From assembly GCA_016787085.1 (NCBI GenBank), contig JAEUVJ010000045.1:1-64000 (forward strand): a DNA stretch of 64,000 bases. Reading direction: 5' to 3'. The stretch is from Chitinophagaceae bacterium (GTDB taxonomy: Bacteria > Bacteroidota > Bacteroidia > Chitinophagales > Chitinophagaceae). Of this stretch, positions 35,941 to 45,053 are shown in pieces. A program made the translations under genes and the position numbers. The notes under the pieces were generated by a model, which did no database searches, was not told the origin of the DNA, and saw only the letters and a program-made list of their open reading frames with translations. Numbering within the stretch: the first letter of the stretch is position 1; each line of letters opens with the position of its first letter.

Positions 35941-38586
35941 ATGAAGATACTGGAGATCAAAGTGCTCAAAGGCCCCAATTACTGGAGTGTGCGCCGCCCG
36001 AAACTGATACAGATGAAGCTGGACCTGGAAGAAATGGAACAGCGGCCTACCAACAGCATTCCCGGATTCAGAGAAAGATTGGAAAAACTATTGCCATCAC
36101 TATACGAGCATCATTGCAGCGAAGGCAAACCCGGAGGTTTTTTCAGCCGCGTGGAAGATGGTACCTGGATGGGCCATGTGATCGAACATATCGCCCTGGA
36201 GATACAAACTCTGGCCGGCATGGACACAGGTTTCGGGCGTACCCGGGGAACGGGCGAAAAAGAAGGCGTCTATCATGTAATCTTTAGTTATATGGAAGAA
36301 GACGCCGGCGTGTATGCAGCCAAAGCCGCCGTAAGGATAGCACAGGCGCTGGTGGATGGAACGGAGTATAATCTTGATGAGGATATTCAGCGCATGCGGG
36401 AGATCAGGGAGGATACAAGGCTCGGTCCTTCTACAGGATGCATTGTGGAAGAAGCAGCGAAAAGAGGCATCCCTTATATACGGTTGAACAGGCAAAGCCT
36501 GGTGCAGTTAGGATATGGCGTTAACCAGAAACGTATCCGTGCCACCATTGCCTCTACTACTTCCAATATTGCAGTGGACATAGCCTGCGATAAGGAAGAA
36601 ACAAAAATGCTGCTGGAAGCGGCCGAGATACCGGTTCCAAGAGGAACGGTGATACGCTCCGAAGAAGGATTGAAAGAAGCCGTAGAAAAATATGGTTACC
36701 CATTAGTGATAAAGCCGATTGACGGCAATCATGGTAAAGGCAACACCACCAATATTACCAACTGGGAGCAGGCCACCAAAGCGCTGGAAGCAGCCAAATA
36801 CTATGGCCGCAATGTGATAGTGGAAAAATTCATTACAGGATTCGATTTTCGTTGCCTGGTAATCAATTACAAATTCATTTGTGCGGCATTAAGAACACCG
36901 GCATCAGTGGTGGGCGACGGTGTGCATAACATTCAATGGCTGATTGATGAAACAAATAAAGATCCCCGCCGCGGTTATGGTCATGAAAAAGTTCTTACAC
37001 AGATCACCATTGACCAGTTCACTCAAAAAATGCTGGACGATCTTAAATATACGCTGGATACAGTGCCGGCAAAAGGTGAGCTGGTTTTACTAAAACCGAC
37101 CGCCAATCTTTCCACCGGCGGCACCTCTACCGATGTAACAGACGAAGTTCATCCCGCTAATATTTTCATGTTCGAAAGAATTGCAAAGATCATCGGGCTG
37201 GATATCTGCGGTATTGACGTAATGGCTACCGATCTGCGTACACCCGTTGCAGAAAACGGAGGTGCTATTCTTGAAGTCAATGCAGCACCGGGCTTCCGCA
37301 TGCATATAGAGCCTGCAGAAGGTTTGCCCCGTAACGTAGCAGAACCTGTGGTGGATATGCTGTTCCCCAAAGGAAGTGCAGGGCGTATCCCTATCATAGC
37401 GGTGACGGGCACAAATGGAAAAACAACCACTACAAGGTTAACGGCACATATCGCCAAAAGCGCCGGTAAGAAAGTAGGTTATACTACCAGCGATGGCGTG
37501 TATATCCAGAACCAACTGATGATGAAAGGCGACTGCACAGGCCCTATCAGTTCTGCCTTTGTATTGAAAGACCCTACGGTTGATTTTGCTGTGCTGGAAT
37601 GTGCAAGGGGTGGTATCTTAAAATCAGGACTGGCGTTTCAGAATTGTGAGGTGGCAATCGTTACGAATGTAGCGGCTGATCACATGGGCCTTGGTGGTAT
37701 CAACACATTAGAACAGATGGCAAAACTCAAGGGTGTTATACCTGAAACCGTTTTCCCGCATGGATATGCCATACTGAATGCAGATGATGACCTGGTATAT
37801 AAAATGAAAGAAGGACTGGAGTGTAATGTGGCCTTGTTCAGCATGGATGAAAACAATCCTCGTATCAAAAAGCATTGTGGCGATGGCGGGCTGGCTTCTG
37901 TATTTGAGAACGGTTATGTTACCATCATGAAAGGAACCTGGAAAGTGAGGGTATTACCCGTTAAGAAGATCCCTTTGACCTATGAAGGAAAGGCCCTGCA
38001 CAATGTCAATAACTGCTTACCGGCTGTATTGGCTACCTATTTATACCGGGATATCAGCATTGACGATATAAGAACGGGGTTGCAAACGTTTATTCCTTCT
38101 GAAAGCCTCACCCCGGGGCGGCTGAATTTCTTCCATTTTAAGAATTTCACCATGCTGGCCGACTTTGCACATAATCCCCATGGACTGAAACTGCTTTGTG
38201 ATTTCGTCAGCAAATTGGATTACCCGGCCAAAGTGGGTGTGATCAGCGGCACCGGCGACCGGCGGGATGAAGACATCCGCGAACTGGGGGAGATATCTGC
38301 TCAATATTTTGATGAGATCATTATCCGTTGCGATAAGAACCTGCGGGGAAGAACGGCAGATGAGATCATTGGTTTATTAAAAGAAGGGATCGAAAAAGTA
38401 AACCCGGATATTCCTACCACCACCATTGCCAATGAAAATGAAGCACTGGAATATATCTATGCCAATCATCGTCCGGGTGCCTTATACACCATTATGTGTG
38501 ACGTAGTGGCCGGTGCGTTGGACAAGATCGCAGAACTCAAGGAGCGGGAGGAAAAAGGCCCGGTAAGGGCTTCCCATCCGGTATAA
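35941..38586 (+). CDS. cphA: Cyanophycin synthetase
   Basis: CphA adds aspartate and arginine in turn to a growing multi-L-arginyl-poly-L-aspartate chain at the expense of ATP. The 881-residue product has the full three-part layout: N-terminal domain (MKILEIKVLKGPNYWSVRRP), ATP-grasp domain at about 220-475 (YPLVIKPIDGNHGKGNTTNI and ILEVNAAPGFRMHI) and a Mur ligase-like domain with the P-loop GTNGKT at residues 490-495 and DFAHNPHG at about 741. It has its own strand, opposite to cphB. The gap upstream (67 bases) shows no clear promoter. Cyanophycin would serve as nitrogen store. Confidence 0.95.
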   Translation: MKILEIKVLKGPNYWSVRRPKLIQMKLDLEEMEQRPTNSIPGFRERLEKLLPSLYEHHCSEGKPGGFFSRVEDGTWMGHVIEHIALEIQTLAGMDTGFGRTRGTGEKEGVYHVIFSYMEEDAGVYAAKAAVRIAQALVDGTEYNLDEDIQRMREIREDTRLGPSTGCIVEEAAKRGIPYIRLNRQSLVQLGYGVNQKRIRATIASTTSNIAVDIACDKEETKMLLEAAEIPVPRGTVIRSEEGLKEAVEKYGYPLVIKPIDGNHGKGNTTNITNWEQATKALEAAKYYGRNVIVEKFITGFDFRCLVINYKFICAALRTPASVVGDGVHNIQWLIDETNKDPRRGYGHEKVLTQITIDQFTQKMLDDLKYTLDTVPAKGELVLLKPTANLSTGGTSTDVTDEVHPANIFMFERIAKIIGLDICGIDVMATDLRTPVAENGGAILEVNAAPGFRMHIEPAEGLPRNVAEPVVDMLFPKGSAGRIPIIAVTGTNGKTTTTRLTAHIAKSAGKKVGYTTSDGVYIQNQLMMKGDCTGPISSAFVLKDPTVDFAVLECARGGILKSGLAFQNCEVAIVTNVAADHMGLGGINTLEQMAKLKGVIPETVFPHGYAILNADDDLVYKMKEGLECNVALFSMDENNPRIKKHCGDGGLASVFENGYVTIMKGTWKVRVLPVKKIPLTYEGKALHNVNNCLPAVLATYLYRDISIDDIRTGLQTFIPSESLTPGRLNFFHFKNFTMLADFAHNPHGLKLLCDFVSKLDYPAKVGVISGTGDRRDEDIRELGEISAQYFDEIIIRCDKNLRGRTADEIIGLLKEGIEKVNPDIPTTTIANENEALEYIYANHRPGALYTIMCDVVAGALDKIAELKEREEKGPVRASHPV

Positions 38587-38602
38587 GTTTTTCAAAAACC
38601 TT

Positions 38603-38633
38603 TTGGCAACTCAGGTTCATAGCCCTATTTTTG
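38603..38633 (+). promoter_or_regulatory. Promoter of tRNA-Gln
   Basis: TTG (38603-38605) is followed after 20 bases by TATTTTTG (38626-38633), matching the Bacteroidota consensus. The tRNA starts 34 bases downstream. Confidence 0.65.
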
Positions 38634-38667
38634 CACTCCCAAAACCGAAAGGTATTGGTGTGGGTAT

Positions 38668-38738
38668 TGAGCCATGGTGTAACGGTAGCACTACAGATTT
38701 TGGTTCTGTCTGTTAAGGTTCGAATCCTTATGGCTCAA
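38668..38738 (+). tRNA. tRNA-Gln (anticodon TTG)
   Basis: The 71-base cloverleaf has acceptor TGAGCCA pairing with TGGCTCA, anticodon arm ACAGA-TTTTGGT-TCTGT with anticodon TTG, T-arm AGGTTCGAATCCT and discriminator A. CCA is not encoded. It is a single-gene unit with its own promoter and terminator, downstream of cphA. Confidence 0.95.
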
Positions 38739-38742
38739 CACA

Positions 38743-38773
38743 AAAAAGCAACTGGTCATCCGGTTGCTTTTTT
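38743..38773 (+). terminator. Terminator after tRNA-Gln
   Basis: AAAAGCAACTGG and CCGGTTGCTTTT form a 12-bp stem (one G-T pair) with a four-base loop, followed by TTATTT. A-runs on the other flank would let it also serve the convergent surface protein gene ending at 38798. Confidence 0.85.
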
Positions 38774-38797
38774 ATTTAAATCTTTACAATAGAGGGA

Positions 38798-41236
38798 TTA
38801 ACGTATAAGCAGGATATTTCCTTTTTTGAAGATGATCTTCCCGGTATAATCCACCCCCTGTACCATGAATACAAAATTCCCGCTGGATTGCAGCGTCCCG
38901 CTGATCCTTCCATCCCACCCTTTCCCGATCTGGCTGGTGCTGAAGATCAACTGTCCCCATCGATTATACATGCGGAAAAACTTCAGCTCCTTAATACCAA
39001 CACAAATGGGATAGATGATATCATTACGACCATCTCCGTTAGGACTAAACCCGGAAGGCACGAAGATATCCGGCCCTGTTTTGAACACCGTTACCCTGAT
39101 ATCATCCTCACCATAGCAGCCTGCCGCATTGGTGGCTCTTACTATATAAGTGATATAGTCTATTTCAGCCCCCAGCGTGGCAACCGGGTTATTGATCGTT
39201 GTAAAGTCCAGACCTGTTACGGGTGTCCAGGAAAAAATATTGGCTGCAGGATCATTGACAATGGCATTGAACTGCAATGGCTGGTTGGCGACGACAGCCG
39301 TATCATTTCCCGCAAAAACGATGATGGGCTGCGTTACATTGACCTTGAAAGTATCTGTCAGCGCATTGGGGCAACCGGCATTGACCACCGTCAGCACATA
39401 ATTGGTGGATATAAGCGGTGTAGCCGTTGCATTAATCACATGCGGCAATGAACTGACCGTACCATTGCCTTGTCCGGCCAGGGTACCTGCATTACTCCAG
39501 GTATAAGAAGTACCGGTACTGATCGTCGCATTCAGGGCGGCAGATCTGCCATAACAGATCGCTATTGAATCGGGAGATATCCCTGCCTGGGGAAAAGGTA
39601 CATTAATGAAATTGATAACAGCCGTCGCACTGGTATCGGCCGGGCACACCCCGCTTTGTACGATCGTTCTGTAATATGTAGTTGAGCTGATCGCCCCGAC
39701 AGTATACGTCGAACCTGTGTTAACAGGAATAACATTATTCCAGTTTGTATTATCATTTGATACCTGCCAGTTCACCACAGCGCCGGTATTGCCTGTCAGT
39801 GTAAGTGTGTTATTCGCATTCTGTCCTGCGCAGATGCTAAAGTTTGCAGGGCTTAGTATGCCGCCAACGCTCCTGGGATCCACGGTGATGACCGCAGCAG
39901 TGCTGGTATCTATCCTGCAGGCGCTTCCATTCTGCACCCTTGCACGAAACTGCGTAGTGGTCGTAAGATTTTGTGCAGTATAGCTATTGGCCATATTGGC
40001 AATAGTGGTCCAGTTCACTCCGTCAGTGGAAGATATCCAGTTTAGTATATTGCCGGTCTGGCCGGTCAAAGTCAGCAATGTACTGTTATTGCCCGAACAC
40101 ACAGTATTGTTACTGTTCAATTGACCGGCAACTGTAGGCGGCACTACACTTACAGTTAATGTATCTCTGAGATCAGCACAGCCGTTTACTTCATGTGCAA
40201 TGATATTTCCGCCGGCATTACCTGCCGTTACAGTAATGATGTTTGTATTGGCACCGGAATTAATGGTCCATCCGGCAGGTACTGTCCAGCTATAAGTTGC
40301 TCCGGCCAGTGAAGGAATAGAATAGGTGAAAGTGCTGTTGGCGCACGCAACAGGATTGCCGCTGATCTGGAGACCTGCACAGGTATTGCGAAGCGCTACA
40401 TAAGCATAGGCAAAATGAGCACCAGGGGTGCAGTTCAACGATTCAAATGTCAGTGTTACCTGCTGGCCGCGGTAAGCCGACAGGTCGAATGTTACTTCTG
40501 TCCATCCTTTTGTCCATACATCCTGTAAGAGTGTACCCGCATTACCGCCGGTACCTGCGTGTGATAAAAACAAAACCGGGCTAAGCGTAAATCCATTAGC
40601 GATCGCTGTAGCGGTGTCTAATGTCGCCCCGGTTGAGCCCGTACCTCCGCCTCCGGCATTATTGAAAGTGGGAAGATAGTATTGAGGCGATGCACAGGTG
40701 ATAACACTATCGGGTGTGTTAAGCGTAGCCCTGAACATGGGTTGCTGATTGGAATTATGTGTTCCGTTCTCCAGTACCAGGGCATAGGCATACGTCATAG
40801 TGTAGGGTACCGAAGCAGGCCCTGCCGGAACATTGATAGTATAAGTAACCGAACGGGTAAACCCGCCCGGGTTCGAACTCCCTGAATTCAAATCCCAGGA
40901 GGTAGCTGTAGAGCCTATTTGTAACGAATAGCTATATGCATACCCATTGATGCTCGGAATGGTGGGAAAACTTCCATATAGATCCGTACCCGGTGTCGTG
41001 ATCACCCTGATACCTGTAGTGGAGATAGTATACTCAGGTATACTTGTAACGCCGGTATTGGGTGCAGGGTAGTTCTGGTTGTTCCCGTTCACTAAGCCTG
41101 TCCGTGCTGCCCATAACGAAAGATCACCGGAAGAAAAACTGATATTGACAGGACATGACTGTAACTGGGCAAAAGTATTTCCTGCAATCAGTACGGTTGT
41201 ACATAATATCAGCCATTTTATCCATCTTTTCGCCAT
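38798..41236 (-). CDS. T9SS type B-sorted surface protein with Ig/PKD-like repeats
   Basis: The 812-residue product has a signal peptide (MAKRWIKWLILCTTVLIAGNTFAQ). The first 290 residues contain lectin-like sandwich sequence. About five Ig/PKD-like modules follow, with recurring motifs of the type VCSGNNSTLLTLTGQTG and SNDNTNWNNV. The C-terminal 85 residues are the gliding-motility/T9SS type B sorting domain: FVPSGFSPNGDGRNDI, MYNRWGQLIFS, GWDGRISG. The protein is therefore exported by T9SS to the cell surface, where it probably binds substrate or other cells. It is a likely client of the PorU2/PorV-like pair at 18.7-24.9 kb or of other T9SS parts. Confidence 0.88.
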   Translation of the reverse strand: MAKRWIKWLILCTTVLIAGNTFAQLQSCPVNISFSSGDLSLWAARTGLVNGNNQNYPAPNTGVTSIPEYTISTTGIRVITTPGTDLYGSFPTIPSINGYAYSYSLQIGSTATSWDLNSGSSNPGGFTRSVTYTINVPAGPASVPYTMTYAYALVLENGTHNSNQQPMFRATLNTPDSVITCASPQYYLPTFNNAGGGGTGSTGATLDTATAIANGFTLSPVLFLSHAGTGGNAGTLLQDVWTKGWTEVTFDLSAYRGQQVTLTFESLNCTPGAHFAYAYVALRNTCAGLQISGNPVACANSTFTYSIPSLAGATYSWTVPAGWTINSGANTNIITVTAGNAGGNIIAHEVNGCADLRDTLTVSVVPPTVAGQLNSNNTVCSGNNSTLLTLTGQTGNILNWISSTDGVNWTTIANMANSYTAQNLTTTTQFRARVQNGSACRIDTSTAAVITVDPRSVGGILSPANFSICAGQNANNTLTLTGNTGAVVNWQVSNDNTNWNNVIPVNTGSTYTVGAISSTTYYRTIVQSGVCPADTSATAVINFINVPFPQAGISPDSIAICYGRSAALNATISTGTSYTWSNAGTLAGQGNGTVSSLPHVINATATPLISTNYVLTVVNAGCPNALTDTFKVNVTQPIIVFAGNDTAVVANQPLQFNAIVNDPAANIFSWTPVTGLDFTTINNPVATLGAEIDYITYIVRATNAAGCYGEDDIRVTVFKTGPDIFVPSGFSPNGDGRNDIIYPICVGIKELKFFRMYNRWGQLIFSTSQIGKGWDGRISGTLQSSGNFVFMVQGVDYTGKIIFKKGNILLIR

Positions 41237-41563
41237 AACCCTACAAATAGCCTTTTATGATTTGAACATTCTGCCACCAGTTTATTTATGGCAGTATTCC
41301 CGTCAGAAAATTATCCAAAACCCTTAAAAGCACTTCCTGATAGCTGTTAAAACGATCAAAAATCTCCTTTAGTACCGTAATAGTACTGCAAACGCCTGTT
41401 TTATCTGCTGATATTCCTCAGCCGGGCAAATCTATGACCAGTATCTGTAACCAGGGCCGGTACACCGCCGGCCGGGCAGTAAGAACCGATGAATACCCGA
41501 TATACAGAAGAAGAAAGACGAATCCTTTTTTATCTTATTAGTGTCTTCCGGTATTTTTAGGGA
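41237..41563. other. Divergent intergenic region without a gene
   Basis: The 327-base gap between two divergent genes holds no credible reading frame, tRNA or strong terminator. A short GC-rich inverted repeat (GCCGGTACACCGCCGGC) lies near 41456-41472. Promoters for both flanking genes are expected here, but I see no perfect TTG-N-TAnnTTTG pair. Confidence 0.5.
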
Positions 41564-42256
41564 GTGATACGTATTGTTGTCTTTGCTGGTAGTTTATTGC
41601 TGATGTCTTCCTGTTATTTACATAAGGCCGGAAGGACAACTGAACAGCTTATCTTCAAAGACGAATTCAATGACATACTTGACAGCAAGCTGTGGGTCGC
41701 TGAAGTAGCACCTCAACCGGATTCCAAGGTGTACATAAAAGACGGGCAACTCTTCTTAGACACCAAAGGCGGTGTTACTGTCTGGTTGAACCGGGAACTA
41801 AAAGGTAATATCCGGATAGAATACACCAGGAGAGTCATTGTTGACAGTGGGATCAACGACCGCCTCTCCGATCTCAATACATTCTGGATGGCCACAGATC
41901 CGAAGAGAAGCAATTTATTTACAAGGAATGGTGTGCTGGAAAGCTATGACTCCCTGCAGATGTATTATGTAGGCATGGGAGGAAATACCAACCGCACCAC
42001 CAGGTTCCGGAAATACGAGGGAAATGGAGAACGTACCTTGCTGAAAGAATATACAGACACGGCACATCTTCTTCAGCCCAACAAAGCATACAAGATAGTG
42101 ATCGAAATAAAAGATGCGGCTGTCAGCTATATAGTTGATGGAGTAAAATATTTTGTATATACAGACCCTGCAGTTCTAACAAGAGGCTATTTTGGTTTCC
42201 GCTCTACCAAATCAAGACAGGCGATAGATCACATAAGAATATGGCAACTGCACTGA
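41564..42256 (+). CDS. DUF6250-type lipoprotein (concanavalin-like fold)
   Basis: The frame opens with GTG and encodes 230 residues. A lipoprotein signal ends in the lipobox LLLMSSC (Cys17). The mature part reads LIFKDEFNDILDSKLWVAEV, then WLNRELKGNIRIEYTRRV and GYFGFRSTKSRQAIDHIRIW, a beta-sandwich pattern matching the DUF6250 family, which is often found in pectin and sulfated glycan loci of Bacteroidota. It probably binds or acts on glycans at the cell surface. It is on the opposite strand and converges on the sulfatase gene with one base between the stops. Confidence 0.65.
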   Translation: MIRIVVFAGSLLLMSSCYLHKAGRTTEQLIFKDEFNDILDSKLWVAEVAPQPDSKVYIKDGQLFLDTKGGVTVWLNRELKGNIRIEYTRRVIVDSGINDRLSDLNTFWMATDPKRSNLFTRNGVLESYDSLQMYYVGMGGNTNRTTRFRKYEGNGERTLLKEYTDTAHLLQPNKAYKIVIEIKDAAVSYIVDGVKYFVYTDPAVLTRGYFGFRSTKSRQAIDHIRIWQLH

Positions 42257-42257
42257 A

Positions 42258-43655
42258 CTACTTTTCACTCACCAGTAGTGGCCAGTCCTTGTTATGCACA
42301 TGTGCCTCTTTTAATATCTGCTCTATCCTTTTTACGATAGCAGGGTATTTTGAGGCGACATTATTCTGCTCGCCCGGATCAGTCTTCAGATCATATAGTT
42401 CTGTTGATATTTTTTCATCCTTACCCACATTCAACCTTACCCCTTTCCAGTTTTTCCATCGGACGGCTTGTCTCCCATTGTTCTCATGAAACTCCCAGTA
42501 GAAATAGTCATGCTGTTTTTGTTTTGCACCTCCTAAAAGCGTTGGCACAATAGAAATACCATCTGTATTCTTTACAGGTGGTATCCCGGCCAGTTTCAGG
42601 AATGTGGGATACAAATCCCAGAATGCGGCGAGCTGTTTGGTAATACCTGGTTTGATCTTCCCTTTCCAGTAAGCAATGAATGGTACACGGATCCCTCCTT
42701 CATACAGGTCCCGCTTTATACCCCTGAACGGCCCGTTGCCATCGAAGAAATCCGGATCACCACCGCCTTCCCTGTGCGGGCCATTATCACTGGTAAAAAG
42801 AATGATCGTGTTATCAGCCATCCTGTTTCGTTCCAGCAACCGGACGATCTCGCCAACATAGCGGTCCAGCCTTGTCACCATCGCCGCAAAACTGGCATGA
42901 GGATAGGGATCAAGCTGACGTCCTTCATACAACCGCTTTGAAGTATCCGGCTTCTCACCCAACTTCTGAATGTAGTAAGAGTACAGACTGTCATGCGGCA
43001 CGATCACCTCTCCATGCGGCATGGTATAAGGCAGAAAAAGGAAAAATGGTTTGCTGCTGTTACCCTGTATGAATTGCAGTGCCTGCTGATGGATCAGGTC
43101 GGCCGAGTACACTGTATTGGATTTTTTATTCTCGCTCAATTCAACACGTTCCTCGTTATTCCACAAATGATCAGGATAATAGTTATGCGCCAGTGTCTGG
43201 CAGTTGTATCCATAGAATTGATCAAACCCCATTTTATCAGGAGAACCGGATGTTGTAATATACCCTAATCCCCATTTTCCGAATGCCCCGGTGGCATATC
43301 CGGCTTTCTGTAAATGATGTAAAAAGGTCGTGGTAGAGTCAGGCAAGGGTGTTTGTCCTTCAGGCTTTGTTCCTTTGTTACCTCGTATTGACACATGGCC
43401 GGTATGCAAACCCGTCATCAGGCTGGCTCTTGAAGGTGCGCATACAGCAGTACCCGCATAGAATTGCGTGAACTTCTTTCCTTCCTTCGCCAGTTTATCA
43501 ATATGAGGTGTTTCTATTTTTTGCTGTCCATAGCAACCCAGGTCGCCATAACCCAGATCATCAGCCACTATCAAAATGATATTCGGCTTTTGCGCTACAA
43601 CCGAAGAACTGTTTAGCAGGCAGGTAAAAAATATGACTAAAAAAATGCGGATCAT
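42258..43655 (-). CDS. Secreted type I sulfatase
   Basis: The 465-residue product has a signal peptide (MIRIFLVIFFTCLLNSSSVVAQ). The formylglycine motif is C72-A-P-S-R in AVCAPSRASLMTG, so maturation requires an anaerobic or other formylglycine-generating enzyme. Metal ligands include D32-D33 (VADDLGYGDLG) and TSDNGPH at about 288-294. These enzymes release sulfate from sulfated sugars. It is the last gene of the leftward PUL, one base after the unknown protein gene. Sulfated sugars are not part of normal land-plant rhamnogalacturonan, so the substrate is unclear. Confidence 0.93.
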   Translation of the reverse strand: MIRIFLVIFFTCLLNSSSVVAQKPNIILIVADDLGYGDLGCYGQQKIETPHIDKLAKEGKKFTQFYAGTAVCAPSRASLMTGLHTGHVSIRGNKGTKPEGQTPLPDSTTTFLHHLQKAGYATGAFGKWGLGYITTSGSPDKMGFDQFYGYNCQTLAHNYYPDHLWNNEERVELSENKKSNTVYSADLIHQQALQFIQGNSSKPFFLFLPYTMPHGEVIVPHDSLYSYYIQKLGEKPDTSKRLYEGRQLDPYPHASFAAMVTRLDRYVGEIVRLLERNRMADNTIILFTSDNGPHREGGGDPDFFDGNGPFRGIKRDLYEGGIRVPFIAYWKGKIKPGITKQLAAFWDLYPTFLKLAGIPPVKNTDGISIVPTLLGGAKQKQHDYFYWEFHENNGRQAVRWKNWKGVRLNVGKDEKISTELYDLKTDPGEQNNVASKYPAIVKRIEQILKEAHVHNKDWPLLVSEK

Positions 43656-43656
43656 G

Positions 43657-44994
43657 TTAATTGTTCAAAGTTACTTTCATCAATCCCATCTCCTTCTTAC
43701 TGGTAAACGGAACTATAAAATATTTATCCTTTACGGGCTGCAGCAAATGAAGGGCAAAGTTATAGCGGTGATAGGCACGGACAGAAATTGTTTCAAAGCT
43801 GCTTTTACCCGGGTACACCAGGAGCAGTCCTTTTCTTCTGGCTGCCAGTTCCTCCACCAGGAACAGGTAAGATGTGTTATTCAGAACAAAATGCGAATAA
43901 GGCCATGGGTGAATTTTAAAATATCTTCCTTTGTTTTTTATAAGACTGTCTTTTGCTTTTTCCAGCCGGTTGTTTAAAAGCATCATAAATATGCCTGCAG
44001 GTGAAACTGTAGCGGGATACCCATCAAGCACCCGGTATGAGAAACTTATCCATCCAGATGTTTGAGTTTGTTCTGCGATAAAAGTAGCCGCAGTGTTATC
44101 CCTGAATACATCAGGCAAAATGCTAACCGGGTTAACTTCATTTAACGAACTATTCAATCTTGTCATAAATATTCCCGGTCTGGCTTCATTATTTCCCAAA
44201 GGTTTTGTCAACAGGGAATAAATAAAAATACCTGAATCCGCAGCACTATACCGAACTGAAGGACTGATATATTTAGACTTGCCGTTTACAAATTGCCTGG
44301 AAAGCTGCTTGCCCGTTAAGAGGTCAAATTTTAGTAAAGTAAGAGTGTTATTTTCTTCCTCGTCTTTACTTGTCTTCAATACCAGTAATTTATTTTCAAG
44401 CAAGGTAACTTCCATTAATGCATCGTAACGGGAATCAAACGGGGAAAAAACCTGGTTTACTTCCGGTATATCCTGTGCTCTCTTCAGCTTAACTATAGCC
44501 GTTCTGACCTTTTTTATCTGGTCATGGTAAGAGTGCGAAACCAAATACAGGCTATCATCAATGTTGAACAACTGAAAAGGAACAGCGCTCCTGTTCCATA
44601 ATGAATCAGAGGGCTTATTTACAATCGAAGAAATATCTTCGGATGTGCCGTCGCCTGTAATTTTTATCAGTTGATGCCGGGTTGTGCGACGGGTGTGAAC
44701 ATACATAATATAATAGGCACTGAACTGCACTAGTTTTACATCACTGTTTGCCGGCAGGTTGATGTTTAACTCAATTGTTTTATCCAAATGCAACTGATCA
44801 TTAAAAACGGAAACGACCGGTTTACTATAGGGCGGAAAATGAATGAGGTGATGATAACCGTCTATATCTGCAATTAACTGTACATCATCTGTGGCCGGTA
44901 TTCTTACAACACCTTTGCTGTACTCTATTTTCTGTGCCGAAGCGATATGGCAGCAAAAAAGCAATAGTATAAAAAGCAACCGGTATTCTTTCAT
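43657..44994 (-). CDS. Unrecognised secreted protein in the PUL
   Basis: I do not recognise this 445-residue protein. It has a signal peptide (MKEYRLLFILLLFCCHIASAQ). The mature part is rich in beta strands with repeated patterns such as NDQLHLDKTIELNINLPA, DDSLYLVSHSY, ENKLLVLKTSKDEEENNT, SGWISFSYRVLDG and NTSYLFLVEELAARR. This could be a beta-propeller with about six or seven blades. No catalytic motif stands out. It is joined to the sulfatase gene (one base between TAA and ATG) and follows the GH2 gene after 59 bases, so all three are probably cotranscribed. Confidence 0.75.
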   Translation of the reverse strand: MKEYRLLFILLLFCCHIASAQKIEYSKGVVRIPATDDVQLIADIDGYHHLIHFPPYSKPVVSVFNDQLHLDKTIELNINLPANSDVKLVQFSAYYIMYVHTRRTTRHQLIKITGDGTSEDISSIVNKPSDSLWNRSAVPFQLFNIDDSLYLVSHSYHDQIKKVRTAIVKLKRAQDIPEVNQVFSPFDSRYDALMEVTLLENKLLVLKTSKDEEENNTLTLLKFDLLTGKQLSRQFVNGKSKYISPSVRYSAADSGIFIYSLLTKPLGNNEARPGIFMTRLNSSLNEVNPVSILPDVFRDNTAATFIAEQTQTSGWISFSYRVLDGYPATVSPAGIFMMLLNNRLEKAKDSLIKNKGRYFKIHPWPYSHFVLNNTSYLFLVEELAARRKGLLLVYPGKSSFETISVRAYHRYNFALHLLQPVKDKYFIVPFTSKKEMGLMKVTLNN

Positions 44995-45053
44995 ATATAA
45001 GAGGATAGCGCTTTTATTTCAACACAATAGCAGTGCTATGACGGAAACGTTCC

